Below the pieces are notes generated by a model, which made no database searches, was not told where the DNA came from, and saw only the letters and a program-made list of their open reading frames with translations. Shown piece by piece: positions 1-10,872 of a DNA stretch of 64,000 bases. Source of the stretch: Arcticibacter eurypsychrophilus (GTDB taxonomy: Bacteria; Bacteroidota; Bacteroidia; Sphingobacteriales; Sphingobacteriaceae); contig NZ_MDFN01000006.1 in assembly GCF_001730525.1 (NCBI RefSeq), forward strand, positions 90,248-154,247, written 5' to 3'. The first letter of the stretch is position 1. Every line of letters begins with the position of its first letter. A program made the translations under genes and the position numbers.

Positions 1-650
1 TACGTCCTTTTATGTTTTCTACAGATCCTTATCTGGGTGTTTCTCCATCTAAAACATATAAATTTATTGTGCTGACAGGTCCTGTAGGGTCTTACTTTTC
101 TAAGCCTTTGAATGTTAAAATAGAAACTAAATATTCACGTTCAAGTGAAGGCGGTTTCGGATTTGCAAAAGCTGCGGGTAATTATGCAGGATCTTTGTTG
201 CCTGCACAGGAAGCATTGAAAGAAGGTTACGATCAGTTGATCTGGACCGATGGAAAGGATCATGCGTACATTGAAGAATTGGGTGCAGCTAATGTTATTT
301 TTGTGATAGATGGTGTAGTGGTTACGCCTTCAACCAGAGATACCATACTGGAAGGAATCACCAGAGATACGATCCTGACACTGGCCCGTCATTGGGGTAT
401 GCCGGTTGAAGAACGCCGCGTATCCGTAAAGGAAGTGATTGAAACTTTGAAAGAAGGTAAAATGACTGAAGCGTTTGGTGTGGGTACTGCTGCTACGATT
501 ACGCCTATTGCATCCATTTCACTAAACGGAGAAAAATATACCTTGCCGGAACAGAGTCCTGCTGATTTTTCTAATAAAGCATTAAAGACACTTAATGAGA
601 TCAGATATGGCCATAAGGCTGATGAGTTTGATTGGAACTATACAGTATAA
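1..650 (+). CDS. ilvE: Branched-chain amino acid aminotransferase, C-terminal part (5' end outside window)
   Basis: PLP-dependent enzyme that interconverts leucine, isoleucine and valine with their 2-oxo acids in the cytoplasm. The reading frame is open from base 3 with no start in the window; the codons before the first ATG (position 12) read Arg-Pro-Phe, continuing the family's RPFMF/TD motif, so the gene is cut by the window edge and is not a short protein. The Schiff-base lysine lies in GFAKAAGNY (Lys53 counted from the ATG at 12). The downstream IWTDGKDHAYIEELG segment and the GTAATITPI cofactor-binding loop are typical of the class IV aminotransferase fold, BCAT2-like subgroup. About 212 of some 355 expected residues are present. 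It converges on the AsmA-like gene with only 24 bp between the stop codons. Confidence 0.93.
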   Translation, partial: RPFMFSTDPYLGVSPSKTYKFIVLTGPVGSYFSKPLNVKIETKYSRSSEGGFGFAKAAGNYAGSLLPAQEALKEGYDQLIWTDGKDHAYIEELGAANVIFVIDGVVVTPSTRDTILEGITRDTILTLARHWGMPVEERRVSVKEVIETLKEGKMTEAFGVGTAATITPIASISLNGEKYTLPEQSPADFSNKALKTLNEIRYGHKADEFDWNYTV

Positions 651-660
651 ATGAATTTGG

Positions 661-696
661 TTTGCGGACAGGCATTATTGAGTGCCTGACTGCAAA
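661..696. terminator. Candidate bidirectional hairpin between converging ilvE and AsmA-like genes
   Basis: Arms TTTGC/GCAAA and CAGGCA/TGCCTG pair around an 8-nt loop with a 3x3 internal bulge. It overlaps the stop codon of the minus-strand gene. There is no good T-run on either side, so termination is an inference from position. Confidence 0.4.
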
Positions 697-2588
697 CTAT
701 CTTTTGGGGCTACATCTGGCTCTTTTTTCTCCTGATCTTTTGCTTTTTCTAATTCTTTCTCAGCCCTTTTTAATTTGCGCTTCTCCTGGCGTTCTATTTT
801 ATTTTCTTTACGTCTTTCCTTGAGTGCCTCAATACTGAATTTAACATCATTGATAATTCCGGATACCCTTCTACTGATCTTTTTAATATTCTGCTCTCTT
901 TCTTTACTGATTCCTACACTGCCTTTCACTCCTTCCAATAAACTTTTTACATAGAATTTAAAAAAAGCAAAACTTGCGGGTCTTTTAAAGTATATACTTC
1001 CGACAGTAAACTTATTGTCTTTCTTAACTGGATTAGATTCATTCAGGACAAATCTATTGGCTATGCCCGACACGAGACCTTGTTTTTTAACCTCACCTGT
1101 TTCGGCATCTTTTTTCATAAGTTCAATATTCAGATTAGTGTAGTAGAACCTTACACTGCCTCGGGCCGCATTTTGATTTGCCGTCATATTAAACTGCATT
1201 TTACGAATGTTTAGCGATCTGATATGAACCATAGCTAGTGGATCTGTAATTCGATTCAGGCTTGTGCCGTTCATTGCCCCTAGAGTTCCGGTTGAACTAA
1301 ATGCTCCTGCTTTGTCGGTTAGGTTAAAATCAAAAGTGACATATAGATTCGCTTTACTCATGAACAAGGTGGAAAGCCTGGCCCTCATAAATTTATTTTT
1401 GGCCAGTGCTTTTGCATCGTTGGTTACATTGTAGATGCTACCGCGTGTATTTGCAAAGTTAACGACTCCTGTTCTTCTGGTAACCCGGTTGTATTCATTA
1501 TATGATATATTAATCCGCCTTAATTGCAGGGTGTCGATCTTTAAGTCAAGCGCCAGTTTTTGCAACTGCTGATGTGGGAACTTACCAGTCTTGTTAGATG
1601 GCCGTTTCGGAAAAGCATTCGTATTATAGATGGAAACCTTTCCATCAGCAAGAATCAGTCTTCCTGCATAAAACCGCTGTTCCCTATTGAGTTGATCCAG
1701 ATCTATATTAGTCACGACGATTTGATTAAAGCTAATATCGAACCTGTCTTTAGACTTACCTACTCTTCTATAGAAAACAGGTATCGTATATCTGGGCTGC
1801 ATTTGTGCACCATTTAAGACCAACTTTCTTTGCAAAGTTGAAAACTTTAAGGTCTTAAACTTTAAAAAGTATAAACTATCAGGTGTTGCTATTTTGTAAT
1901 CTTTCAATTCGATATCCACGTTTTTAGTGTGGTAGAATCTATTTTTATCATTTTCGGATAGGGAATCGATCAACAGATCGTTCACATTCAGATTAAGGTT
2001 CTTTATAGCTGTTGTTTTACTTTTTTTATTACTGTTATTGATAAATGTAAAATCAATTTCCTTTAATTGTATTTCGTCAACGCGCACTTCTTTAAGTGCT
2101 TTTGAGATCATTTGATAAAGGGTCTTCTTCTTGACTGTATCCGCCACTTTATTATAAGGCTGTCTCTTATTGGTGATAATCATCTTAGGCTGATCAATAA
2201 TAATGCTATTGATATTCAGCTTTTTGCTATCATATAACCTGCTGGGATGAAACCTGACCAAATCAAAACTCTCCACTTGAAGGTTATATAGATTATCGGG
2301 TGCTCTCTTTAGACGTTCCAGTTCTTTATACCTGGCAGTGTCTGGGATTAACTTTAAGTTTTTCAAAGAAGCGTTTCCGGTTAAAAGATTGATTTTCAAT
2401 CCGGAGTATTCCACCCTGTACAGACTGTCGGATGAATCAAGGACAAGTTGTTTAATCTGGGCATCTAAAAGAGGCTTCCATTTGTTGCTTAAATACCAGG
2501 CAATGCCTCCTAAAATGAGGAATAGCACCAAAATGATGATCAGTATCCACTTCCAAAAATTAAGAAAGAATCTAATAAAAGAGGCCAT
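675..2588 (-). CDS. AsmA-like envelope protein, single N-terminal membrane anchor
   Basis: 637 residues. One strongly hydrophobic helix (about residues 12-34) is followed by a long beta-rich region of the kind found in AsmA/TamB/DUF748 proteins, with repeated 'xLNINSIIIDxP' and 'LxLxxLxIDTLQL' strands. It ends in a Lys/Glu/Arg-rich tail (about 585-637) likely to form a charged coiled coil. Family knowledge suggests a periplasm-spanning protein involved in outer-membrane lipid or protein homeostasis; nothing here shows the substrate. The start follows from the membrane anchor beginning five residues later. The gene is divergent from miaB and convergent with ilvE, so it is probably monocistronic. 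The assignment rests on overall pattern, not on a catalytic motif. Confidence 0.62.
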   Translation of the reverse strand: MASFIRFFLNFWKWILIIILVLFLILGGIAWYLSNKWKPLLDAQIKQLVLDSSDSLYRVEYSGLKINLLTGNASLKNLKLIPDTARYKELERLKRAPDNLYNLQVESFDLVRFHPSRLYDSKKLNINSIIIDQPKMIITNKRQPYNKVADTVKKKTLYQMISKALKEVRVDEIQLKEIDFTFINNSNKKSKTTAIKNLNLNVNDLLIDSLSENDKNRFYHTKNVDIELKDYKIATPDSLYFLKFKTLKFSTLQRKLVLNGAQMQPRYTIPVFYRRVGKSKDRFDISFNQIVVTNIDLDQLNREQRFYAGRLILADGKVSIYNTNAFPKRPSNKTGKFPHQQLQKLALDLKIDTLQLRRINISYNEYNRVTRRTGVVNFANTRGSIYNVTNDAKALAKNKFMRARLSTLFMSKANLYVTFDFNLTDKAGAFSSTGTLGAMNGTSLNRITDPLAMVHIRSLNIRKMQFNMTANQNAARGSVRFYYTNLNIELMKKDAETGEVKKQGLVSGIANRFVLNESNPVKKDNKFTVGSIYFKRPASFAFFKFYVKSLLEGVKGSVGISKEREQNIKKISRRVSGIINDVKFSIEALKERRKENKIERQEKRKLKRAEKELEKAKDQEKKEPDVAPKDSLQSGTQ

Positions 2589-2697
2589 AAGTTATAGATA
2601 AACCATAGGTATGTCAGCTTGTTTCATTTGCCGCTAAAATTATTCGAAACTATCAATTAAGGCCTGTCACAATGTCATAATTAGAATAAATAGTTAC

Positions 2698-2705
2698 TAC
2701 ATTTG
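2698..2705 (+). promoter_or_regulatory. Candidate -7 box (TACATTTG) for the miaB operon
   Basis: A perfect match to the Bacteroidota sigma-A -7 consensus TAnnTTTG, 19 bp before the miaB ATG. No convincing -33 TTTG sits at the usual spacing, so confidence is moderate. Confidence 0.5.
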
Positions 2706-2724
2706 CAGTCTTATTTAATAAAAT

Positions 2725-4143
2725 ATGTATAATCTGGAGACAAGCGTTAAAGATCATGATGAGTCTAGACAAGGTGAAGCGCTGATTCTGGAGGCTAACA
2801 CGGAGAAAAACAATGGCAGGAAACTGTATATTGAAAGTTACGGTTGTGCAATGAATTTTTCAGATAGTGAGATCGTTGCTTCCATTATGACTAATATGGG
2901 ATTTGAAACAACCTCTGACTATAAAGAAGCAGATGTAATTTTCATAAATACATGCTCCATTAGGGAGAATGCAGAGGTAAGAGTAAGAAACAGGCTGAAA
3001 GAGTTCGGTGCTGTAAAAAACAAAAAGCCGGGAATGATGGTAGGGGTTTTAGGCTGTATGGCTGAACGACTAAAATCTAAATTCCTGGAAGAGGAGAAAC
3101 TGGTTGATTTGGTGATTGGTCCTGATGCCTATCGTGATCTGCCGGGTCTGATCGATCAGGTTGATGATGGCAACAGAGCAGTAAATGTGTTGCTTTCCAG
3201 GGAAGAAACGTATGCGGATATTAGTCCGGTGCGCTTAAATTCCAATGGAATTACAGCCTTCATCTCGATCATGAGAGGCTGCGACAATATGTGTTCCTTC
3301 TGTGTGGTTCCCTTTACCAGAGGCAGGGAGCGGAGTCGTGATGCACATTCTATTGTAAATGAAGCGATAGATTTATATGCTCATGGCTATAAAGAGGTTA
3401 CGTTACTGGGCCAGAATGTGGATTCGTATAAATGGGAATCAGAAGATAAACTGGAACGAGTAAATTTTGCCAGTCTTTTGGAGCTGGTAGCTAATATAGG
3501 ACCGGATTTAAGGGTTCGCTTTTCTACTTCTCATCCAAAGGATATAACGGATGAGGTTTTATACACCATGGCGAAGTATGATAATATTTGCAAGTACATC
3601 CATCTGCCTGTTCAATCGGGCAGTTCAAGGGTACTTGATATTATGAACCGTACGTATGATCGGGAATGGTACATGGAACGGGTACAAAGTATTCGGAGGA
3701 TTATGCCGGATTGCGCCATATCAACAGACGTCATCATTGGATTCTGTACGGAAACGGAAGAAGAACATGCGGAAACACTGAGTATGATGGAGTATGTAAA
3801 ATATGATTTTGCCTATATGTTTATGTACTCTGAGCGTCCCGGAACTTTAGCGGCAAAACGGTTTACAGATGATATAACGGAAGAGGTTAAAAAGCGTAGG
3901 TTTAATGAGGTGATTAGTTTGCAGCAAAAACACTCGCATGAGCGTTTACTGGAACAACTTGGACAAACCCAACGCATTTTGATAGAGAACTTCTCTAAAA
4001 AATCGAAGCTCGATTACTCTGGAAGAAATGACAAAAACGCCACCGTTGTATTCCCTGTTGATGCGCGTTATCAACCCGGTGAATATGTGGATGTGTTGAT
4101 TGAACGATGTACTCCGGCTACTTTAATCGGCAGAATTATTTAA
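2725..4143 (+). CDS. miaB: tRNA-2-methylthio-N6-dimethylallyladenosine synthase
   Basis: Radical-SAM methylthiotransferase that turns i6A37 into ms2i6A37 in tRNAs reading UNN codons. The N-terminal UPF0004 domain has the three cluster cysteines Cys41 (YGCAMN), Cys77 ([10 protein letters not shown]) and Cys111 (LGCMAERL). The radical-SAM cysteines are in GCDNMCSFC (Cys186, Cys190, Cys193). A C-terminal TRAM domain (about 405-472) should bind RNA. Length (472) is normal. It is the first gene of a tight run: 14 bp to the sigma-54 activator, then lptE, a TPR-like gene and secG, an order I recognise as recurrent in Bacteroidota. About 33 N-terminal residues precede the core and look disordered. 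Confidence 0.96.
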   Translation: MYNLETSVKDHDESRQGEALILEANTEKNNGRKLYIESYGCAMNFSDSEIVASIMTNMGFETTSDYKEADVIFINTCSIRENAEVRVRNRLKEFGAVKNKKPGMMVGVLGCMAERLKSKFLEEEKLVDLVIGPDAYRDLPGLIDQVDDGNRAVNVLLSREETYADISPVRLNSNGITAFISIMRGCDNMCSFCVVPFTRGRERSRDAHSIVNEAIDLYAHGYKEVTLLGQNVDSYKWESEDKLERVNFASLLELVANIGPDLRVRFSTSHPKDITDEVLYTMAKYDNICKYIHLPVQSGSSRVLDIMNRTYDREWYMERVQSIRRIMPDCAISTDVIIGFCTETEEEHAETLSMMEYVKYDFAYMFMYSERPGTLAAKRFTDDITEEVKKRRFNEVISLQQKHSHERLLEQLGQTQRILIENFSKKSKLDYSGRNDKNATVVFPVDARYQPGEYVDVLIERCTPATLIGRII

Positions 4144-4157
4144 TTACTTTAGACTAA

Positions 4158-5390
4158 ATGGATACTCAGGACATAAAAAACCGGTATGGTATTATAGGGA
4201 GTTCCCCGCTGCTCAACCGGGCTATTGACATTGCCTCACAGGTAGCCCCTACAGATATTTCTGTGTTGATTACTGGTGAAAGTGGAAGTGGAAAGGAGGT
4301 TTTCTCGCATATTATTCATCAAATGAGTGCGCGTAAACACGGTCCCTTTATTGCCGTAAATTGTGGGGCGATACCGGAAGGGACGATTGATTCGGAACTC
4401 TTCGGCCATGAAAAAGGATCTTTTACCGGAGCGCATGAAGCGCGTAAGGGTTATTTTGAAGTAGTAAACGGCGGCACCATTTTCCTTGATGAGGTTGCTG
4501 AACTTCCTTTAGGAACACAGGCCAGACTACTACGAATTCTGGAATCGGGCGAATATTTGCGCGTGGGATCATCTAAAGTGCAAAAAACAGACGTCCGTGT
4601 GGTCGCGGCTACGAATATGGATGTTTACGATGCCGTTAGAAACGGAAAGTTCAGGGAAGATCTTTATTACAGATTAAGCACTGTTCCTTTGAAAATACCT
4701 CCTCTAAGAGAACGTAAGGAAGATATTTATTTGTTATTTCGTAAATTCATTGCTGACTTTACGCATAAGTATAGAAGTCCCTCTGTACAACTTGACGGAG
4801 ATGCTCAGCATATTCTGACCAACTACAGCTGGCCTGGAAATGTACGCCAGCTTAAGAATGTGGCTGAACAAATTGCTGTCCTCGAGAAGGATCGCAATCT
4901 GAACGGACAGAGTATCTTGCAGTATATTCCTCAGGAATCGGGAAATAATTTACCTATGCGCATCAAAAGAGACACAAAGGATGATTTTTCCGAAAGGGAT
5001 ATTTTATACAAAGTGCTCTTTGATATGAAGCGGGATATGGTGGAGTTGAAGAAACTGGTAGCTGAAATTATTCAGAATGGTGGCAACTCAGGTTCTATGG
5101 CAGAAAACCATCAGATTGTTAAGCAGTTATATCAGGATACAGAGTTTCCAACCATGGCGCCTGCTGTCCCGCTTATGCTGCATAATATAGAAAACGATAA
5201 AAAATCAGAGTACAACTATGTCCCTCATTCGGAAGAGGTGGAAGAATCCCTTTCACTGATCGACAAAGAATCTGATCTGATTAAAAAAGCCTTGAAGAAA
5301 CACAAAGGAAAACGTAAACTTGCAGCGCATGAGCTAGGGATTTCTGAAAGGACCCTTTACCGCAAAATAAAAGAGTTAAACCTGAGTTAA
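4158..5390 (+). CDS. Sigma-54-dependent transcriptional activator without receiver domain
   Basis: 410 residues. It starts almost directly in the AAA+ sigma-54 interaction domain: Walker A GESGSGKE (40-47), sigma-54 contact loop GSFTGA (87-92), Walker B GGTIFLDE (105-112), then RxxRED-type and arginine-finger segments. It ends in a Fis-type helix-turn-helix (about 375-410; RKLAAHELGISERTLYRK). There is no N-terminal receiver, GAF or PAS domain, so activity is probably set by a partner protein or by expression, as in PspF; this is inference. The contact loop has Ser where GAFTGA has Ala. A non-conserved linker (about 255-365) separates the AAA+ and DNA-binding parts. The location inside an LPS-assembly/secretion operon suggests an envelope-related regulon. 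Confidence 0.9.
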   Translation: MDTQDIKNRYGIIGSSPLLNRAIDIASQVAPTDISVLITGESGSGKEVFSHIIHQMSARKHGPFIAVNCGAIPEGTIDSELFGHEKGSFTGAHEARKGYFEVVNGGTIFLDEVAELPLGTQARLLRILESGEYLRVGSSKVQKTDVRVVAATNMDVYDAVRNGKFREDLYYRLSTVPLKIPPLRERKEDIYLLFRKFIADFTHKYRSPSVQLDGDAQHILTNYSWPGNVRQLKNVAEQIAVLEKDRNLNGQSILQYIPQESGNNLPMRIKRDTKDDFSERDILYKVLFDMKRDMVELKKLVAEIIQNGGNSGSMAENHQIVKQLYQDTEFPTMAPAVPLMLHNIENDKKSEYNYVPHSEEVEESLSLIDKESDLIKKALKKHKGKRKLAAHELGISERTLYRKIKELNLS

Positions 5391-5398
5391 GTAACGCA

Positions 5399-5908
5399 AT
5401 GAACGTCATTTCAAAAAAAGTTTTCTGGATTCTTATTCCTTTCGTATTGCTGACCCAATCTTGCGGAATTTACAGCTTTACCGGGGCATCTATACCTGCG
5501 GCCATGAAAACAGTATCGGTGCAGTTTTTTGAAAACAATGCGCCTCTGGTTATTCCAAACCTGAGTCAGCAGTTTACAGAAGCTTTAAAAGCACGGATAC
5601 GTAATCAATCGAGCTTAAGTATAGAACGCGACAACGCAGACGGCAACTTTGAAGGCAGGATTACGGATTATAGTATAAAACCGGTTGCCGTGACCGGTAG
5701 TGAGATCGCGGAGGCCACCCGGATATCCATCACGATAAGTGTTAAATTTACGAATGCACTTGATACAGAGCTCAGCTTTGAACAATCCTTTACGCGCTTT
5801 ACCGAAGTAAAAGGAAGTAATGTGCAGTCACAGGAACAAGCGCAGATCTTATTAATTAATGCAATGTTGACAGAGGATATTTTCAACAGGGCTTTTGCGA
5901 ACTGGTAA
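5399..5908 (+). CDS. lptE: LPS-assembly lipoprotein LptE
   Basis: 169 residues with a lipoprotein signal peptide; the lipobox LTQSC puts the lipidated cysteine at residue 22. The mature part begins GIYSFTGASIP and keeps the Bacteroidota LptE pattern (SVQFFENNAPLV..., LSQQFTEALKARI, EGRITDYSIKPV). LptE plugs the LptD barrel and takes part in final LPS insertion in the outer membrane. Eight bases separate it from the regulator stop codon. Sequence similarity to proteobacterial LptE is low, so the call rests on the Bacteroidota subfamily pattern and gene order. Confidence 0.88.
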   Translation: MNVISKKVFWILIPFVLLTQSCGIYSFTGASIPAAMKTVSVQFFENNAPLVIPNLSQQFTEALKARIRNQSSLSIERDNADGNFEGRITDYSIKPVAVTGSEIAEATRISITISVKFTNALDTELSFEQSFTRFTEVKGSNVQSQEQAQILLINAMLTEDIFNRAFANW

Positions 5909-5936
5909 GAAGGGTATAAATTTTTAAAATATTAAT

Positions 5937-7082
5937 GTGAGAAAACTTCAGGCATCAGGCAACAGGGAATTTATTAAATTTCTATCTCCCTCCGATAATT
6001 GGACAGATGCGGATAAAGCGGCATTGAAATACCTTGTTTTAAAGTTTCCGTACTGTCAGCCGCTGCATTTTGCTAATGCTTCTGCCTTGCGGACGGAGAG
6101 TAAGGATACGTATGACAGTTATTTGAAAAGGGCTTCTGTATATGCGCCCAAGCGGGATATCTTACATCGTTTTATCAATGAGCCTCAATATTTCCAGACT
6201 GACATTGATCTTTCGGAGGGTATTGAAGAAACCATAGTTACTGAAGTAATGGTTTCAGAAGAAGTCGAACCTGCTTTACCTGAGCCCGAAGAATCGCTGA
6301 TTGAGACAGTCACTCCGGAATCAGAGTCCCTGGCAGTGGAAGAAGAACAGCTCGGCCAGGAAGAACCAGCAGTCTTAACGGATCTGGAATTAACGGAATC
6401 GATTGAAACAGTTGTTCCTGATTCAGAAACACTTACAGTAGAAACAGAAACAACCAAAACGAAGAGTGATGATACGCTAGCTCTTCAAAGTGTAGCTTCA
6501 TCCGATTATTTCAGGTTTAATCAATCCCGACTGGACCCACTGCAACCAGAAGAAAAAAAGGAAACAGAAGAAGTATCGCGATATGACGACGATACGATGC
6601 CCAATACTTTTTTATGGTGGCTACATAAGACCAGGAAAGAATATGAACGCGATTTTCAGCCTTATGCACCCAAGCCGGCAGTTAAGACCAATCAGATACC
6701 GGCAAAGTCACCACAATTAAATCAGCAGATCATTGAAAACATTTTCCATATTCAGCCTGAACTGAACACCATTCAAGCTGTAGCATTGCCTCCAACTGTA
6801 GAGTTTGAGCTGCGTAAAAAGGAAACGAAGATTATTGAGAACTTCATTAAAGAAGAGCCTCAGATTAACCCACCTTCGATGGCTAAGGTGGATACTGAAA
6901 ACAAAGCCAGAAAGAGTTCGGAGGACAAGCTTGACCTTGTTTCGGAGACATTAGCGCAGATTTACGTTGATCAGATGCTTTTTGATAAAGCAATTGAGAC
7001 CTACAAGAAATTAAGTTTGAAATATCCGGATAAAAGTCTTTACTTTGCAAGCCAAATTCAGCATTTGGAAAAGAAAATTTAG
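5937..7082 (+). CDS. Acidic, TPR-like protein of unknown function (GTG start)
   Basis: 381 residues, no signal peptide or membrane helix. The start is GTG at 5937: the overlapping ATG at 5935 runs straight into TGA. An N-terminal domain (about 1-85) is followed by a very acidic low-complexity stretch with an internal duplication (IETVTPESESLAVEE and IETVVPDSETLTVET, 34 residues apart). The C-terminal about 50 residues (ETLAQIYVDQMLFDKAIETY...) look like one TPR hairpin. It lies 28 bp after lptE and 15 bp before secG, so it probably belongs to the same transcript and may link to envelope biogenesis. I do not recognise a named family. Confidence 0.85.
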   Translation: MRKLQASGNREFIKFLSPSDNWTDADKAALKYLVLKFPYCQPLHFANASALRTESKDTYDSYLKRASVYAPKRDILHRFINEPQYFQTDIDLSEGIEETIVTEVMVSEEVEPALPEPEESLIETVTPESESLAVEEEQLGQEEPAVLTDLELTESIETVVPDSETLTVETETTKTKSDDTLALQSVASSDYFRFNQSRLDPLQPEEKKETEEVSRYDDDTMPNTFLWWLHKTRKEYERDFQPYAPKPAVKTNQIPAKSPQLNQQIIENIFHIQPELNTIQAVALPPTVEFELRKKETKIIENFIKEEPQINPPSMAKVDTENKARKSSEDKLDLVSETLAQIYVDQMLFDKAIETYKKLSLKYPDKSLYFASQIQHLEKKI

Positions 7083-7097
7083 CTAATCACAAATATC

Positions 7098-7445
7098 ATG
7101 TTTTACGTTATTATTATTATTTCCATCATTATTTGCTTTCTTCTAGGATTGATTATTTTAATTCAGGAACCAAAAGGCGGAGGCTTAACATCAGGTTTTT
7201 CGGGATCCAATAACATTATGGGTGTTCAGAAAACAGGTGATTTTTTGGAAAAAGGAACATGGATACTTACTATTACCTTAATGGTGTTGGTATTATTCAC
7301 GAATGTGATTATCCCTAAGGGCGCAAATCAAAGCAAGGCGGCTCAGGAGATTCAAAACCAGATTAATAAAGGAACTAATGCTCCTGTAACTGCACCTTTA
7401 GCGCCGGCAGCACTTCCTGGTTTAAAATCAGACACATCAAAATAA
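7098..7445 (+). CDS. secG: Preprotein translocase subunit SecG
   Basis: 115 residues, two membrane helices (about 2-22 and 55-73) separated by the conserved cytoplasmic loop with QEPKGGGLTSGFSGSNNIMG, the SecG signature. The C-terminal 35 residues are Ala/Pro-rich and probably disordered, common in this phylum. SecG assists SecYE/SecA in protein export across the inner membrane. It is the last gene of the miaB run and is followed 17 bp later by a strong terminator. Confidence 0.94.
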   Translation: MFYVIIIISIIICFLLGLIILIQEPKGGGLTSGFSGSNNIMGVQKTGDFLEKGTWILTITLMVLVLFTNVIIPKGANQSKAAQEIQNQINKGTNAPVTAPLAPAALPGLKSDTSK

Positions 7446-7462
7446 AAAATATTTTCGCAGAT

Positions 7463-7494
7463 AAAGCCGCCTGTAATCCAGGCGGCTTTTTTGT
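7463..7494 (+). terminator. Intrinsic terminator after secG
   Basis: A perfect 11-bp stem (7463-7473 with 7479-7489), 5-nt loop TAATC, GC-rich core, then a T-run. It closes the miaB-secG transcript and insulates groESL. Confidence 0.93.
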
Positions 7495-7609
7495 TTCTAA
7501 GAAATTGTTCCTTATTATTTGAAGCCCTGACAATCACTGACAGCATGACACCGTTTAGTTCTTTGGCATAGAAACTGTCTCTTTGTAAGCAAAACTAATA
7601 TTCATAAAA

Positions 7610-7885
7610 ATGGCACTAAATATTAAACCAATCGCAGATAGAGTAGTAGTTGAGGCTGCTCCTGCTGAAGAAAAAACAGCATCTGGTATTTATATTCCGG
7701 ATACAGCTAAAGAAAAACCGCAGAGAGGTACTGTAGTTGCAGTTGGTGATGGTAAAGTAGACGAACCTTTGACCGTTAAAGTTGGAGATGAAGTTTTATA
7801 TGGCAAATACGCCGGTACAGAAATTACCCATGAAGGTAAAGAGTATTTGATCATGCGTGAATCAGACATTTACGCCATAATATAA
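7610..7885 (+). CDS. groES: Co-chaperonin GroES (Cpn10)
   Basis: 91 residues; the complete Cpn10 fold is recognisable: [20 protein letters not shown] with the mobile loop [14 protein letters not shown] that contacts GroEL, and the terminal ESDIYAII strand. It caps the GroEL cage in the cytoplasm. It forms an operon with groEL 34 bp downstream. No CIRCE element (TTAGCACTC-N9-GAGTGCTAA) is visible in the 116 bp upstream, so HrcA control is not supported; a degenerate -24/-12-like sequence sits at 7563-7579. Confidence 0.98.
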   Translation: MALNIKPIADRVVVEAAPAEEKTASGIYIPDTAKEKPQRGTVVAVGDGKVDEPLTVKVGDEVLYGKYAGTEITHEGKEYLIMRESDIYAII

Positions 7886-7904
7886 TCATCTAATTAAATT
7901 TTAA

Positions 7905-9557
<1,653 letters not shown>

Positions 9558-9570
9558 TCCACAATTCCAT

Positions 9571-9621
9571 ATATAAAAATAAAGCCCTGTAGCAAATTGC
9601 TACAGGGCTTTATTTTTATAT
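9571..9621. terminator. Bidirectional terminator between groEL and the epimerase gene
   Basis: Arms 9571-9595 and 9597-9621 are a perfect 25-bp inverted repeat. The GC-rich core is AAAGCCCTGTAGCA and its partner; A-runs and T-runs on either side allow termination in both directions. Confidence 0.94.
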
Positions 9622-9627
9622 GACTAA

Positions 9628-10800
9628 TTACTTAACAGAAAACTTATATACTGTTGTGGTCTTGTAGGTATCACCAGGACTCAATACAGTAGAAGGAAAT
9701 GCAGTTTGATTTGGAGAATCAGGGAAATGTTGTGTTTCCAGACAAAATGCGGTTCTGAAATTATCCTTGAAGCCTTGTTTAAGGGAATGCGAACCATCAA
9801 GGAAATTACCACCATAGAATTGTACACCTGGCTCATTGGTAAGCACTTCCATGACAATACCTGATTTATCACCCACTGCTGTAGCAATTACATCGAGGCC
9901 TGCTGATTTCTTCATGGCATGAACAAAGTTGTGATCATAACCTTTACCGTACTTCAGCTGAACATTATCGTCATCTATTCTAGATCCGATAGCAGTTGGT
10001 TTTGTGAAATCGAAAGGAGTTCCTGCCACCTTTTCTATCTTACCCGTAGGGATTAGTGTAGAATCAACCGGTGTATATGAATCGGCATTGATTTGTAAAA
10101 GGTGCTCGTTGATTGATCCGCTACCTATACCGTTTAAATTAAAGAACGAATGGTTGGTTAAATTTAATACAGTTTTTTTGTCAGTTGTAGCTAGATAATC
10201 AATTTTGATTTCGTTATCATCTGTAAGTGTATAAGTTACTTTTACAGTTAGGTTACCTGGATAACCTTCTTCGCCGTCTTTAGATACATAATTTAATTCC
10301 AGTTGGTTTTCGCCGATTGGCTTAGCATCCCAGATTACTCTTGAGAAGCCACCAGGTCCACCATGAAGATGATTAGGGCTATTATTAGTTGCTAGTGTAT
10401 ACTCCTTAGCATCTAAGGTAAACTTGCCCTTAGCGATACGGTTTCCATAGCGGCCAATCGTTGCTCCAAAATAGGTATCTCCTCCTTTGGTGTAATCGTC
10501 TACATTGTCAAAGCCGTTTACGACATCTAACATCTTTCCGTTTTTATCCGGCATTATTAAACTAACCAGACGGCCACCGTAATTTGTAATTGCGGCCTGT
10601 ACATTGTTCTTATTCTTTAAAATAAAAAGATCGGTTTTTTTTCCATCCATAGTTTTTTCGAATGATTCTTTTGCGGGGATTGCTACCTCCAGGCTATCAG
10701 ACTTACCTGTTGTTGTTTGTTTTGTTCCTGAATTTGTGCAGGCACCTAGGCTCAATAAACAGGCTGCATAGAGCCATGGGGTTTTTAGTTGGATCTTCAT
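9628..10800 (-). CDS. galM: Aldose 1-epimerase, secreted lipoprotein
   Basis: 390 residues. A lipoprotein signal (lipobox LGAC, Cys21) and a short Ser/Thr-rich linker precede a mutarotase domain. Expected residues are present: the NHLHGG motif, catalytic His217 in TNHSFFNL, and catalytic Glu355 in CLETQHFPDSPN. It interconverts alpha and beta anomers of glucose, galactose or related aldoses; lipidation puts it outside the cytoplasm, so it probably prepares sugars released by periplasmic or surface hydrolases. It is not beside a sugar operon here. It has its own promoter box at 10832-10839. Confidence 0.93.
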   Translation of the reverse strand: MKIQLKTPWLYAACLLSLGACTNSGTKQTTTGKSDSLEVAIPAKESFEKTMDGKKTDLFILKNKNNVQAAITNYGGRLVSLIMPDKNGKMLDVVNGFDNVDDYTKGGDTYFGATIGRYGNRIAKGKFTLDAKEYTLATNNSPNHLHGGPGGFSRVIWDAKPIGENQLELNYVSKDGEEGYPGNLTVKVTYTLTDDNEIKIDYLATTDKKTVLNLTNHSFFNLNGIGSGSINEHLLQINADSYTPVDSTLIPTGKIEKVAGTPFDFTKPTAIGSRIDDDNVQLKYGKGYDHNFVHAMKKSAGLDVIATAVGDKSGIVMEVLTNEPGVQFYGGNFLDGSHSLKQGFKDNFRTAFCLETQHFPDSPNQTAFPSTVLSPGDTYKTTTVYKFSVK

Positions 10801-10831
10801 TTCTAATAATATGATTTAATTTAGTTTGGCT

Positions 10832-10839
10832 CAAATTTA
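10832..10839 (-). promoter_or_regulatory. Candidate -7 box for the epimerase gene
   Basis: The minus strand reads TAAATTTG, a perfect TAnnTTTG match, 31 bp before the ATG. No -33 element was identified. Confidence 0.45.
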
Positions 10840-10872
10840 ACTTTTAAACATCTAACAGAAAGAATATTAATT

